Source of the DNA: Anaspis maculata
Lineage: Eukaryota > Arthropoda > Insecta > Coleoptera > Scraptiidae
Reading direction: 5' to 3'
DNA length: 64,000 nucleotides
Assembly (NCBI GenBank): GCA_949128115.1
Contig: OX421965.1
Coordinates: forward strand, 51,389,257-51,453,256
In this document: one piece after another, positions 10,286 through 22,977 of the stretch
Position numbering within the stretch: the first letter of the stretch is position 1
Layout of the letters: each line of letters begins with the position of its first letter
Position numbers and translations under genes: made by a program
Notes under the pieces: model-generated
The model's database searches: none
What the model was told of the DNA's origin: nothing
What the model saw: only the letters and a program-made list of their open reading frames with translations

Positions 10286-11736
10286 ATGAAATTTTCTTTT
10301 GAAAATTGTGCCGAAGATGTCACATACATGCCCATGTTGGTGTACTGGTTTCTGGGTTTTCATCCAGCCAGCACGTCCTCATTCTTTGCCGTATTCAGGT
10401 TTTCCAATCAATGTCTTATTACATTTTTTGTCGTGTTGGGATTTGTGGAATTGCCGATTGCGATGCAAAGAGGATTCATGACGTTCCTGACAACGCTACA
10501 TTTGACTGGTGCCTTGCTGATTGTGAGTACATCATCAACTTGTTTACGCTCCATCTAACATCTACTAACTATTATTTTCCTATGTGTCACCTTCGAATTT
10601 TCTGCAATAATCAGTCTAATCGTTGATTTATCCGTAGAGTTTCTTCAAGTGTTCATCCATTTGGTACCGCAGCAACATTATGGTTGAATTTCTCAGCGAA
10701 TCTTCGAAATTTTGGCCTGTGAATGACGATGAATTGGTCAACGTGTTCAGAAAAACCAACAAGTTCATGCAGTTTTACGTGTTCATATCCTTTTCGGTGG
10801 TTATTCTTTATGCGGTAGAGGCTTTGGTCTTCGAAATAAGTTTATTCCCGGTAGAGGGAATCATGCTTCGCATATTGCAACCGTGGTTAGTAGCGGTGTG
10901 TACGCTCTGTGCTATTGGCTTCGAAACTACAATGATTGCTTTATCTTGCGAAATCTACGCTCAAATCAAGATGTTAACGCCAATGATAACAAATCTAAGC
11001 GACGACCCCGCACAGTTTGAAGTTGAACTTGGAATTGTGGTCGACCATCACATCTTTTTGTTGAGGTATGCGTGACATATTCCGACGCATTCCTACAAAT
11101 AGACTACAATAAGTATTACAGATTCTATAAAAAACTGCAGGCGTTTGGTCAGGAGATTTTTCTTGCACAATTTCTGAACACCTTGTTGGGGTCTTGTCTG
11201 GAACTGTTCTTCTCGACCCAGGAGTGAGTCACGTGTTAAGGCATTCAGTATCACACCCAATAATTCCTAATGGTTTCTAGGAAGAAAATCTCGTACATGT
11301 TGATCAAATTGATTGTATTCTTCATCTTTCAGATATTCCAGTTGGGAATATATGCCTTTTCAGGGCAGTATCTGTCGGAAGCTGTAGGTATTTACTAGTA
11401 CTGTGAGAAATTCATTGACGAAAAGATTAGTTTTCAGATTTAGGTGGAGTGATTTATAGCAAATGTGTGTGGTACAAGTATTCTACGCGATCGACAATGA
11501 TGCTGCTCATGATGCTTCGTGGAACACAGCGTAAAATGAACTTGACAGGATATGGTTTGGTTACACTCAATTTGGAATCGTTCAAGAAGGTTTGCTTCTA
11601 GAATTTGAATGCTTTTTTTCTGTAAAACTATTTTCAGACCTGCCAGATGATAATGTCGTTTTATACTTTCCTTCAAACTATCGATGAAAAACTACAAACA
11701 TCATTAATGAATATGGACACCAGTATTTCACCATAG
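10286..11736 (+). CDS. Odorant receptor (insect 7tm_6 family), six exons
   Basis: Exons 10286-10522, 10638-11065, 11122-11223, 11281-11387, 11438-11589 and 11638-11736 join with GT-AG introns and matching phases (0, 2, 2, 1, 0) into 374 residues, ending at a TAG. Insect odorant receptors are seven-transmembrane ligand-gated channels that work with Orco in dendrites of olfactory neurons. Visible traits are the length, several hydrophobic segments (for example LITFFVVLGFVELPIAM and MQFYVFISFSVVILYAVEAL), and the diagnostic C-terminal layout: a segment ending LMMLRGTQRKMNLTGYGLV, then LNLESFKK, then MIMSFYTFLQ, matching the family pattern of lightly charged loop, TxF/ESF, and a final SFYTxL helix. 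The short exons (99-152 bp) near the 3' end are also typical. The start ATG gives MKFSFENCAEDV; nothing upstream extends it. No stop or frameshift is found, so it looks functional. Which subfamily or ligand cannot be told. Confidence 0.88.
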
Positions 11737-11867
11737 TGTGTATGCAATGCATACCGTGAAAAACCAAGGGCACAGAGCTTTATTCGGACCACCGAAAGAT
11801 AGCAGCAGTAGTACTAGCTATATCCCGCTCACTTTCTATTTTCAGTAGAATGACTTTTTGGAGCAAA

Positions 11868-11873
11868 AATAAA
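11868..11873 (+). terminator. Poly(A) signal of the odorant receptor
   Basis: AATAAA, about 130 bases after the stop codon; the nearest canonical signal on this strand. Confidence 0.45.
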
Positions 11874-12185
11874 GTGACAGGCTGGAGCGCTGGGAGGATA
11901 CGGCTGATGGCCGCTGATAGTTTCGCTTCAAAACTCTGCAGGTGCCACATTCGTACATGAAAATTATTTGATAGTACTTTCACGACTTTAGGAACAAATG
12001 AGGCTCACGATCTTGTCAAAATAAAAATCAGGTCTGGTACATGGTTTTCATGTGCAAGAAGCTTTGAAGAAGTGATTTCGTTTCTTTATTTCTAGGACGT
12101 TTAGAAAGATCTGGATCTGCATCGTACAGGTAAGGAACCGCGCCAACGCCGGAATCAGGTCATCCCGTAACAGATCTAAGTATTT

Positions 12186-12364
12186 TGGATCGGTCGGCGA
12201 GACTTCATTGAATAATCGGCTCGGTGCCCAGATCTAACTCCGGTAGATTCTTTCTTATGGGGCTACATCAAAAGGAAGGTTTACGGCCAAAAATAGCATC
12301 GACCAGTTGAAAGAGAGAATTCGGGACGAAATAAGGGCAATACAGCCCGAAACTCTCCAAAATG
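12186..12364 (+). pseudogene. Mariner-like transposase C-terminal relic (third catalytic region)
   Basis: The plus strand reads WIGRRDFIE, stop, SARCPDLTPVDSFLWGYIKR, then KVYGQK, and after a one-base shift NSIDQLKERIRDEIRAIQPE. This is the well-known end of IS630/Tc1/mariner-type transposases (WIGRRGPxEWPxRSPDLTPxDFFLWG). The acidic residue after DLTP is the third metal-binding residue. An in-frame stop and a frameshift show it is dead. No N-terminal half is seen within 1 kb upstream. Confidence 0.75.
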
Positions 12365-12727
12365 TTTGATCCGAGTTTCAAGCTCGATCGGCTTACTGCC
12401 AAGAAGAAAATGGCCATCAGTTTGAACATTTACTTTGATAGTTTTTGTAAGAGTTTCACACATTTTATTTTTGTGTTTGCAATAAAAATCTGTTTATTTG
12501 GAAAGTTCATTAAAACTCTATCTATTCTTGTTTTTCGATATCAAAAAATGTATATCTCCAGAACTATCGACCTAGATGTCATAAAAAATGTGCATATTGT
12601 TGAGATCAGAATTTTATAATCTATCCAAATCTAGAGAAAAAAATAGGGGTTGCTATTGAAAAAAATATTGATGACGTCACTGCCTGAAAACGGTGAGGGG
12701 TAGAAAAATAAAAATTATTGGAAAATA

Positions 12728-13670
12728 CGGGGTGTTTATAAATGTCTGTGATCGCATCGCCTTTGGAATCTGCTTTCAATCACTACAATTGAGGTCTCCA
12801 ATTTTCCGTTGTCTCTCTCTACTGTGACGTCATGCGTATGAGAGACGGTTAATCGAGGTCATTGGGCGCTTCCCAATAAGGCGTATAAGGACAGACTTCG
12901 ACACAATTTGACACAGCTAGCGTTCCAATAGCAGTAATAGCACCACATGTCGACACAATCGAAACATTGACGAGGCTGAGTTTAGAATTGAGCTGGCAAG
13001 TGCACTTTGACATTGTGTATCCGTCTTGTCGCAGTTATTGGAAAGCGCCCTATGTTTCTTGAGATATGACATTTCGTTTCTGACAATGGGACATTTTTCG
13101 AATCTGACAAGCGCTCTGTCGTATATTTATTTGATTTCAGCATGGATTCCATGATTTCACTTGTTCTTACCCTCGTTCTTACCAATAAGTGTGTTATATG
13201 TAGTGGAAAACTGAGAAGATACTTACAGAAATGGTTCAAGTGTGTTGTGTCGCTCTATGCGAGTCGAGAATAAGACGAATACACCCAGCATAACCATGCA
13301 CCGGTTCACGAAAGACCCAAACTTGATGGAAGTGTGGCTGCACCAGCACCAGCAGGGATCACGCTGCACCAGACACGTGCATCTTACTACGAAAAAACTC
13401 TATTACTTCGTCCATTAAAAACTCCCTTATGGGCTCTAGTGACTTTTCCCACAATCATGATAATGGGAACAGTATAGCTAACCGATTCAAAATTCCCGCA
13501 AAAGTCAGAAACAAAACGTCCAAACGTCATAAACGTCAAAACGTCAAAGGTGATCTCGAAAAACTATCTATTTTCTATCTCCTAAAATTGGAAAGGTCAA
13601 TTGGGCCTGTTACTACGTTTTTAGGCCTGACCCAAGCCTGCCGCGATCACAGATTCTTATAAACACCCCG
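12728..13670. mobile_element. TA-flanked element with CGGGGTGTTTATAA ends
   Basis: CGGGGTGTTTATAAATGTCT at the left is mirrored by GATTCTTATAAACACCCCG at the right, and both ends are flanked by TA. The terminal inverted repeat is about 30 bp and extends into TGTGATCGC. The element is 943 bp with no transposase and holds a nested palindromic element at 12864-13050. Confidence 0.75.
12864..13050. mobile_element. Nested MITE with GGGCGCTT ends
   Basis: GGGCGCTTCCCAATAAGGCG at the left is mirrored by CGCAGTTATTGGAAAGCGCC(C) at the right, with imperfect pairing further inward (GACACAATTTGACA / CTTTGACATTGTG). 187 bp, non-coding. Confidence 0.6.
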
Positions 13671-13742
13671 TATTTCTACGAAAGAAAATCATATCGACCT
13701 GTTCAAGAGTTTTTCGATATTCCTGACAGGAAAGAAATAATT

Positions 13743-13876
13743 GGTGCGATTCTCTAAAAAATTACATTCCATAAAGGCTCTGTTACGTTGTTATTACCTA
13801 GGCAACAGCCAATGGCCGACAGGAATTTTCACATAACAGAGCGTTCATGGAATGTTATTTTTTACAGAAAAGCACC
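13743..13876. mobile_element. MITE, GGTGC family, copy 2
   Basis: 134 bp; inverted ends GGTGCGATTCTCTAAAAAAT / TTTTACAGAAAAGCACC. It is the intact sibling of the copy at 7534-7666. Confidence 0.8.
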
Positions 13877-14247
13877 ATAAATCGATTATTACAAACTTTT
13901 GCCGCGCACTGTATAAGCCTCAATGTATGGATATGCTCTCGATTCCTACCAAATCAGTTTTGAAGAGACGCCTGACTGCGTGAAGTTATTAACCGGTTCA
14001 TTACTCCGATTACTGTGACAATTACGGGAGTCTGGGGGTACTTGCAATTACTGCTCCGAGTTTAATTCATGTAGGTAATGCCCTGCACTGTTGCGCTTGG
14101 TATGGTTTCAAAATTCACCTGCCAGATAAAGGGATCTATTCCGAATTTCACGCCTCAAGTCATACTGAGCATATGATTCTGCAACATAATGTAAAAGAAT
14201 GAATAAATAACCAGAGTACAATGACAGAGATATTTTTTCTACGCTGG

Positions 14248-14363
14248 GTTGCTCACTTCGAGTCTATCTTTAAACCCGGTGTGGTTACTATGGAAATAAT
14301 TGTTGCAACAAATCAATCTATGGCAACCAAACCAAGTTTAAAGTTACACTTGAAGTGAGCAAC
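14248..14363. mobile_element. MITE with GTTGCTCACTTC ends
   Basis: GTTGCTCACTTCGAGT at the left is mirrored by ACTTGAAGTGAGCAAC at the right, and the inner parts also pair. The 116-bp hairpin is flanked by TGG on both sides. A diverged relative seems to lie at about 63130-63215 (shared ATTGTTGCAACAA-type core). Confidence 0.7.
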
Positions 14364-14910
14364 TGGGCCTCAATCTTGTGAAAAATCTGTACTTTTCCAT
14401 TTGTTTTTTGAGCCTGAAGCTCTTGTATTGTGAAGTCGTGTGTGAGGTGAAAGTCATGTAGACTGTAAGCAGGAACCAAAGCAACGAACAGAAGAGGGCG
14501 AATACAAATTTCTAGCGGTGGCACGCACAACGTTCTCATCTGTTGAACGGATGTGTCACTGTCAAAAAATTACACAACCCACGGAATTTGACTTGCTATA
14601 TTTAATTTGAAAGCCGTTAAAAAACTGTATTCAAAACAGTTGAAAGTATTTCTTCAACTGTCACCTGTCAACTATTACAAAATGTCAGTATTCAGAATCG
14701 ATATGTTCATGTCAATTTAACTTCCATGTCCATATTTTCCAGTTTTCATCCCTTGGAAGAGATCACTTCATTACGTTCCTCCCATTGATAGAGTATGTAG
14801 GTCCGCGACAACCGGGTAGTGAACACAAGGAACGGAAGCTCCAACCTTCCGCTTTGTAGGCCAAGTTCCTCAGTGGGATGCAGAATAATCTATCAGAATT
14901 TGCACTAAAA

Positions 14911-14945
14911 AAGTGCGCTACTGAGTCTCACGCGCGTGAGAGCAT
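14911..14945 (-). repeat. Fragment of the Helentron-like 5' end
   Basis: Read on the minus strand it gives GCGTGAGACTCAGTAGCGCA, nearly identical to the starts of the elements at 34118 and 40504 (GCGTGAGTCTCAGTAGCGCA). Only the end region is present. Confidence 0.55.
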
Positions 14946-17900
14946 ATTACTTATTTCATCATTTCGTTTGTCGGTGATTGGGGCCATCTTCAAGATATCC
15001 GTTGCGGCACATTTTTCAATTAATTTTTAGCTTCGTGCCTTAATCTACCCCTAACTTCGAGCGTACGGTTTGTAAGAGCAGAGTAGGAATTCTCCAGTCG
15101 AGTGATGAACCCTTCAGTGCAGAATTCAATGGTCAACGAGACTCTTGCCAAATTCAGCTCCACCAAATCGATGCCCACCTCAAAGCCTGAATTTACAGAA
15201 CTATAGTCCATAGTCTGAATACCAAGTCCAGTTCTAGATAAGCTTGAGCTCGGCAGGGACAAAACGAACTGTGTAGATCTTTGGATCGCACTCATGTTAG
15301 TAGAGTTCTTTTGGCGGCAGTTTTTTTTTCAGTTCTTCGTGTTATACTAAAAAAAGTTAATACACTGCACGTCTTTCGAAGTGGATATTGCGCAGTGTAT
15401 ATTAGGTCCACGAGAAAGTAAAGTTGGATACGACATGTTTGGTGAATGATCTGGGACCCTACTTTCGGAAACGGGGAACGGATCACATACCACATCACCT
15501 AGCCAATCATCGCATCAGAAACATGAATTCCAACCAATCACAGTGATGTGGATGTGATATGTTCCCTGTTCCCGAAAATAGGGCCCCTGGAGTTTTGCTT
15601 GAAAGAATGATGTTCTTCGAGAAAACCGCCTCTTATTGATGGCATTCATTTTTTTCTGACTTACTTTCGTTGATTTTCGAGTAGGAAAAGTATGGTGTTT
15701 GGTCCATACGTCAACAGGATACAACTACCTAGTGAAGAATAACCATTCGGGGTGGATAAGCATCAGTAGGTAATTGCATTTTGAGGAACAAATCGATAAA
15801 CGATGAAATTGGCCAGTAATAATAATTGAAGCGGTCAGCAACTTGATGATAGATAAATAAAAGAACAAAACTCTCAATTTGCGTCATCTGCGAGTAACAA
15901 GAAAACGCTATCTCATAAACGATAGCAATCACCCATTATAGAAACGATAGTCCAGCCGCCACCGCTTCCACCTTCGCCTCTGCCCCTGCCCCTGCCCCCT
16001 TTCGATACATAAATATTGCCTCCGCTTATTGTTCCGGAATAAGGCCGTCCATTACAACTGAAGACGTTACACAAAGGAAAATGACAGAGAATATAAGTAG
16101 TAAATCTGGTCCGGGATGGTGCTTGCAATCCGGCTTTGCGGGAGAATTATGTCGTCTCTCGCTCCACTATACCTATGCCATCCTCGGAAACTTCAATTGA
16201 ATCCACCATGTGTGAATAGATTTGGAGAAACGATTATATAGACCGAAATCCATAAGGTGAAATACGAACTGGAGGGCCCGGTTGCACCATCCTTCATCGC
16301 AGAGGCAGCGTAATAAGAAAACTAGAAGACTATTCAGCCGCAGCGCTATCTATCGTTCAAAAAAAGGGGAATAATGCATTATGTGTTCTCCACTATAATA
16401 CTACTGGCTGGCTCTCTCCTCTTGCAGCATGAGCATCAATAAAAATTTAATCTTGCGCTTCTCTCTCTGAGATGTCTGACAATGAATCGCAGGCGGCGGG
16501 TAGAGAACTTCTTGTGCAGACATGGAGCATTGAATTTCTTTTTCGTCCTGTTTAGATGGAACCTTCTTCTTTTAAATTTGTCACAACGAGACATGCATCT
16601 CGTCTGGTGCCATCCTTTTGACGGGAATTGCAGAAATAACGTGCGAGCAAAAACTATATTAATTTTAGTTTTATATAGGAAACAAACGTACCTGAGTGTC
16701 GGTTTGTCAAGTTCACAAATTCTGCATTAGGAGTCTTAAGACATCGGATGTGAAGATGGAGCCCTATTCTTAGCTGATCACAATCTGGTAGCCTAGCAAC
16801 TCCACATGTGAACTGTAATGGGTAGCTTAAAATTATAAAAAAAGGAAATTATAATTTGGGACAAATTAGTTTTGGTTTAGGAATGCGAAGAATATCGATT
16901 TTTTTCGCCGCCTGGTCTTGGAGTGACACCGCATGCCGCGCATCGGTTCGGTGGATCAGGGGAGATTTAAGAGAGGGGATGAGAGCAAGAAAGGAATGGC
17001 CCAAGAGAAGATCTCGGGGTTGGAGAGGATTCGCGTGGTGGTACCCGACAACGGCAGATGTGTGTGAAGAAGAAAAATTATTACTCGACAAGAATAAGTT
17101 ATAAGAGTGGAAAAAATCACTGTTAATAGTTGTAGTGCATCAGTTACGAGAAAAGAAAACCATTGAGGCAAGTCTGATTTCCATTGTTATCAAATACTAA
17201 TTGTTCAAATGGGGTTTGAAGTAATTGTTTTGTTTATAAACGTTAGTAGGATTTGTTCTTCATATTTCGAACAGCCATAGGAAGCGTCAAACCGATTTAA
17301 TACCTGTAGTTGCTGTGAGCTTTCAAATACCTGTTTCAGCCACCTTCAAGGCACCAGAAAAAGGGTGAAAACCTCAGTAACCCTTCCGAAGAGATCTCGC
17401 TTCCTACAGAGCATGATTTTGTAGACTCTATTAGCTTTAGACAAAGCACTAGCAGTATTTATGCGAATCAAATCTGGGCCAAATCTCGACCACGCGTTAT
17501 CTCTTCCCATAGAATAAAAGAGTTGACCCGTTTTGCACGACAAAGAGTTTATGAGCATTAAAAAGATAGCGTTCCATCCCGAATAAGAGAACCTCTTTAG
17601 AAAAATGCCAGAAAATTCAGTGTCGCTTCGAAAACGCTTCAAGACAGAAAGGAACATAGCATCATTTTTGCAGGCTGCTTAATTAGAGGCTTACCGCGAT
17701 AAATTGTACACCTGATTGCAGATTTGAATGAATGTTATTCAACCCAGCGCAAAATAGAGCTGCTGGATAAGTCTGTGAGTTCAAAACTACAGCCCCAGCC
17801 GGGTAATAATGATTGATGGAATGTGAATACTCAATTTTTATGTAAATTATTTGATAGATAATAATTAAAAGAATGGCTATAATCTCGAAATACCAAGACA

Positions 17901-20210
17901 ATACAACATGACAATTAGTGAATGACTATCTTTAAGTAAAATTAATAATCGAGATTTCTTTTCGTACAAATGAAAAATGAGCGAGAAGGAAGAAAGGGTT
18001 AAAATTAGAACTCAACGAAGTATTAATTAAGTAAGCAGGGAATTGAAAACCAAGTGCGTTAGGAAATGAGTTCACCAATAGTTCTGAAAATTAGGAAGAA
18101 TGCGAAACGGAATCAAATTGGAAGGGTTGAACTAATTAGTCGCAGGGTTTCGCACGTAATTAGGGTGTACTTTTCTTCCAAAAACCGAATGTAAACCTGA
18201 GTTAACTAATTCCTAATGCTAGCTGGTTTCAGCACGTCTGGAAATTATGTAATGAATAATTAAGCTAAACCTAATTTAATGGCGATGATTGACCAATCCG
18301 TAATAAAGATTAGGTGTGGTGGTCAATGACTTTGTTTATTCATCAATATTTATTCAATTCATCCTCTTTCATAGAACTGAGGTTACTCGCATGACAGGGG
18401 TATTATTAGGGCATGACTGGGAAATCGAGGTAGGTGTAATTGATTTAAATGACTTAGGTAAAGGTAGTTAATAATCTACGGCACAACAAAAACATAACGT
18501 AGGGTCACTGAAGGTATCACAGCTAATTAATTCAATTTAGAGAAAGCGGTTTTCTGACAGAACGGATCACATCCTTTCTAGAAATAGAGTCCTTGGTATG
18601 TCTGGCAATAAATAATGATCGGTCCAAGACCAAGTCCAACACTTCTATGAAAGTGAGAGAAAACTGCTCCAGATAGCTAGGTTGGTTAAGAGTCGGACTA
18701 AACTTCTTGGTGCGGTATGAAGTAGAACTTTCCGTGGATTGTCAATGAGCTCCTTCTTGTTCATTCTGCTCGCTCTGCTTTTATTTTGGCAAACATCGAC
18801 CTAGTATACCTCTATTCAACATTTTCTGACAAGTTATGGTCAAATGGAGGTTAATACTTCCGCAATTTTGGAGAAAGTATTACCAGACACCAGCTTTACA
18901 CCCTGTCCGAAAACCTGTCTGCACGATGAGTAATTTCTGCCCTAAGAAAAACATATGGCTGATTTCATAAGTCACAGCATTAACAAAAAAATTGAATTTT
19001 AGAATTGATTTCAAACACAATACTTGTTCACTTTAATGATAACATAACGAGGAGACAACATACCAACCTGCACCAAGGAAACCTCACCAGTCAGTGAGCA
19101 GGCAACCAGTCATACACTTTTTCGCACTTTTTCTGGGAGTAAGCAAGATGGGTAGGTTCCTTACTACCCATAGTTATTCAATCCACAGGTGGATATTTCG
19201 TTCTTCATAATTCAGCTTCACTTACGTTAGATTCATGGTGTATTCATTTCAGCATATAATCAAATCAAATCAATTGACAGGTAACGGGTATTTTTGACAT
19301 AACGATTTTTAGAAACAGTTCCAAATGAGTTACGAAAGGTTTGCTAATTATCTACTTTGGCAATTGGTGAAAATCGAATTGTTTCATTATTTACTTTCCC
19401 AGAAAAACTGCAAAAAATTAGGGAATCACATAACGGGTTACTTGCTCACTGGTGAGCAATTTACTTTTTGTCCTCGCTCACTCAAGTCTTGTGCTTGAAG
19501 CAAATACCTCAGCGCGTCTGCTGGGCCTTCACTTGTATTTCAAATCCGAAGATTGCCTTCGCCACTCAAACTCGCACGCCTTTTAAAATTAAATCCAAAC
19601 AAAATCGCATCAGCAAGGCGAGTGGGGTTGGCGAATTAAAAACTTTTTGAGGCAGAATTGGTTCGAGGAACAGGAGAACCGGGGGGCCCCCCATCCTCGG
19701 CTTGAGCGTGGTGTAGCTGAGCTAAACTGCTAAGTGATTAGACTCGACACGTGCGCGGAGCCCCACGGGGGCACCGTGATTGATCGATCCTACACGGAAA
19801 AAATGAAGTAGAAATTTACAGTGCAAATGCCATTTATCTTTATTACAAAAGGGAGGTGTAGCAATTTGTAAGGCAGCCAGAGCCGCTCGAAGATTGTATC
19901 AAGCAAAAACTTTTCACCTGGATGATGACGGTTATTGCTGAGCTCGTTAGCCCAATTTTACCTTACTTATGGAGACTAATGACATGTAAAATGGGTTTGT
20001 GCCGCCAATCCAGCCGAATTAACTTCTTGCGGTGTATGTGAGGTTTTGCATTCGTACATCAAATTTAGTATCTTTGACTATCAAGGGGGTTGTTTCCCAT
20101 TGTTCCTCGTCATCCTCATCTAGAGTGTGCTAATCGGAATAAATGGTTTAAAAGTTGAACGTATATTGGTTATCTTGAAACTACACCACAATTTTTTGTA
20201 TTCTCTTTTG
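14946..20210. other. Long stretch without a recognisable gene
   Basis: Bases 15020-15295 (minus) hold a 91-codon frame with no known motif. Bases 15957-16005 are a CCCCTG-type low-complexity run. Bases 17930-18560 are poor in recognisable repeats and contain many TAATTA/TTAATTAA-type sites. Bases 19670-19800 are GC-rich. No splice-linked coding series was found. Part of this may be regulatory DNA. Confidence 0.4.
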
Positions 20211-20247
20211 CCAACCGGTTTTGCCTCTCGGCATCGTCAGGGCTCTG
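20211..20247 (-). ncRNA. Decayed hammerhead-ribozyme-like motif
   Basis: On the minus strand: CTGACGA, then a 4-bp stem TGCC-GAGA-GGCA closed by a GNRA loop, then AAACCGGTT. The CUGANGA box and a stem II are present, but the second box reads AAAA where GAAA is required (G12 changed). It looks like a ribozyme relic, as found at Penelope-like elements, or a chance similarity. Confidence 0.3.
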
Positions 20248-22975
20248 TAATTATTTAGTTATATGAATAAATTTATATAAAATTTAATAAAAGCTCACTG
20301 TATAATATTTAAAAGATATTCTTTCACGTTCAACTTCATACAACACCACTGCAAGATTGAATGGATTTTTACTGAAGGTGTCGATTTGAAATTGTCATCA
20401 CTTCAGTGAAAAAGTTGAAATCGTCGGTGGAGGAACCCATTATTTTACGATTTCTCTTACAAACTCCCTTTGATGTGAAGACCTCCTGTACAAGTTGTTT
20501 TTCGAAATTTGGATTCATCACATATGTGATACTTCAAGCTCAACATTTTGTCATGTTTTTTCGCAAACAACTCATAAACGACTTGACATACCAATTTGTA
20601 ATCTGATACAGAAACGGTTTGACTCATCAGTGTCTTTCCCAAGTCTTAAAAAAAAATCCATCAGTGATTCCAAAGTCAAGTGACAAAAAGTGGTAATAAA
20701 CTTACTTTACTTGAAACTTGAAGTACTCTATGATTCTTTTTCAGCTATCAATTTTGGGACACTTGTGTTGCAAATAGGAATGAGATTTTGAGGCACATCC
20801 GCCTGTGAAATTGCCAGGTCTTGTCCTTACGGCGTGACTGAATTTAAGATGATTAAATTTAGATGAAACTTTGCACTTGATACTAAATATAGGGGGGGTA
20901 CACGTACCATAGTAATTAACCATCAAGCTCGATCCGATTAATAATAAAGATATTGCGAGGCCGCAGTTGCGATTCTGAGATTTATCGGGAGAAGAGCACG
21001 AATAAGTCGGGTTGCACACCAAGTGCCGTCCAGTTCACTCGACTACATTTATATTCATTACCCCTTAATACCCTAACAGTGCGGTTGACCGAGGGGTCGA
21101 GCCGAACTCAATGTCTTGCTGCTTGTTGTAAATACCGTATACAACAGCACCACCCAGCCGTAGTGGTTTCGCAGTGTTCCATGTTCAATGTTCATGGATA
21201 GATAATCCTGACAGAATATTAAACTAGACCGATTGGTGTTAACGTGATGGATCGACAAGGCAATCAACGACCATCTGCGCCAGAGAAGGGTCATTCTGGA
21301 ATCGTTTAATAAAACCTCCAGTGTTGCAGAACTGTTAAAAGTCGTCATCCGGCACGAGAGGAATTTGCATTGCATGAAGAATCCCCGGCAATAAAACTGA
21401 ACGAAATGAGGTGGATGCCGGCACACCGGCGACAATTAAGCCCAAACGAACCCGGGAATATTCACTTTACTCGTAAATATTTAGTTCCGAATGGACAATT
21501 AAGTCGCTTTCACGCCTCGTCCTCCAGTTTCACCGCGCCAGGCTATGGCAACGCAGGGGGTGGCGTGCGCGGGTGTAAGAACTAGTTCCGCATAGCGTAG
21601 ACCTCAGGAGTACGCGGGGTCGCTCCTTAGAGAGGTCCTTAGTGCCCAAACCGCATCCTGCTTCCTTGCCCCATTTACTCCATAACCCATCTGTTAATTA
21701 CACCGAACCGACCCCCCACGACATCAACCCTTGCCACCTCCCCCCAGCTCACTGCCACAGAGCGCACATACACACCACCCACACTCCAAGCCGGGTCCAA
21801 CCGCTTTTATCAGCATGTCCAACTTTTAATTCTAATCTGAGAGATCGGAGATTACGGGCCCCGGACTAATTTAACGCTATTCGTAATTCAGAGTAAGTTA
21901 TTTGATCCAACTATTGTAATTAACTCGGTTAATATACGTATATGGCGAGGGATGGAGACGCGACCGAATCTGGTGTTCAACACAAAGGCCGGTTTCGTGC
22001 GGTGGTGGTAAATGCAAAATGTGATATTTGCGAGTTTCCTTCTCGAAACGCATAATGCCTGATGAGAGATTCCCGTTTTAATTTACCCGAAACCTAAATG
22101 ACGAGAGACGCGAGCGGCAGCAGCGGCGGAAGCTGTGCCTAATCTGTCCCTCAAAAAATTATCTCTTGAACTGGGGAGATTAGCATAATCTCTCTTTAAG
22201 ATCGGAGGGAAATGAAGGGAGGAAAGCGCGTGCAGATTAGATTTATCGAGATTTAAACAATCCCAGATTTCATGTCATCTGTCTAGTCAACGCCCAGGCT
22301 TTGCCAAAGTTGATCCGGTTTCGGCGCGGTTCTTCGTTATCGGTTAAAGTTAAGCCAGGAAATCAAGCCGTAATTCGCTCAATAGAAACGTCAATAAAGT
22401 CTGATAATATAATGTTGCGATGCAAATATCTGTTTCATTAAATTATCTCATGAATTTAAATGAAATGTTTGCATTCTTGCGCAGACTTTTGCTAAAAAGT
22501 GCTCGTTTGGCCTTCCCCACATCGTTCGTAGCTCTACTACACTTTCTCAATTGCCAATGTGCATGTTCATAATTCATCATTTGAGAAATTAAGTTTGTGG
22601 ACAATTTTAATCGAATTTCACTTACTGCACTGGACATAGTGTCCGATTGCACAAAGGTGGTATCAATTTTCAGCTTTATACCTAACGAGGGATCAGTTTT
22701 GAGGCGGAATAAAATACAAAACCAGTTACTTCAAGGAATGTGCAGGGAGCTGGTCCCAAAGGTTTAATGTGCGTTGATAAGGTTGTTAAAAATTTCTTTG
22801 TCTTACATGTCAGACCGGGGGCTTTAAGCTGCTATGGGGTACTATTGGCCCATTAATGAGGCCTACGTGCCAGGTGAAACTGTGTTCCGCCAACTCCCCA
22901 AAATGGAATCCATAATCCAGGATGCTATGAGCTTGACAATTTTCGAAAAAGGGCCAAAATTTACCTCATAAGGCA
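20248..22975. other. No recognisable gene
   Basis: Short overlapping frames on both strands at 20740-21870 show no motif. Bases 21820-22440 mix GC-rich blocks with TAATTA/TTAATA motifs. Nothing is supported as a gene. Confidence 0.4.
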
Positions 22976-22977
22976 CC

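Noticed and set aside
22061..22112. Hammerhead core (CTGATGAG ... CCGAAACC)
   Set aside because: Both boxes are present, but the sequence between them cannot form stem II, so it is chance.
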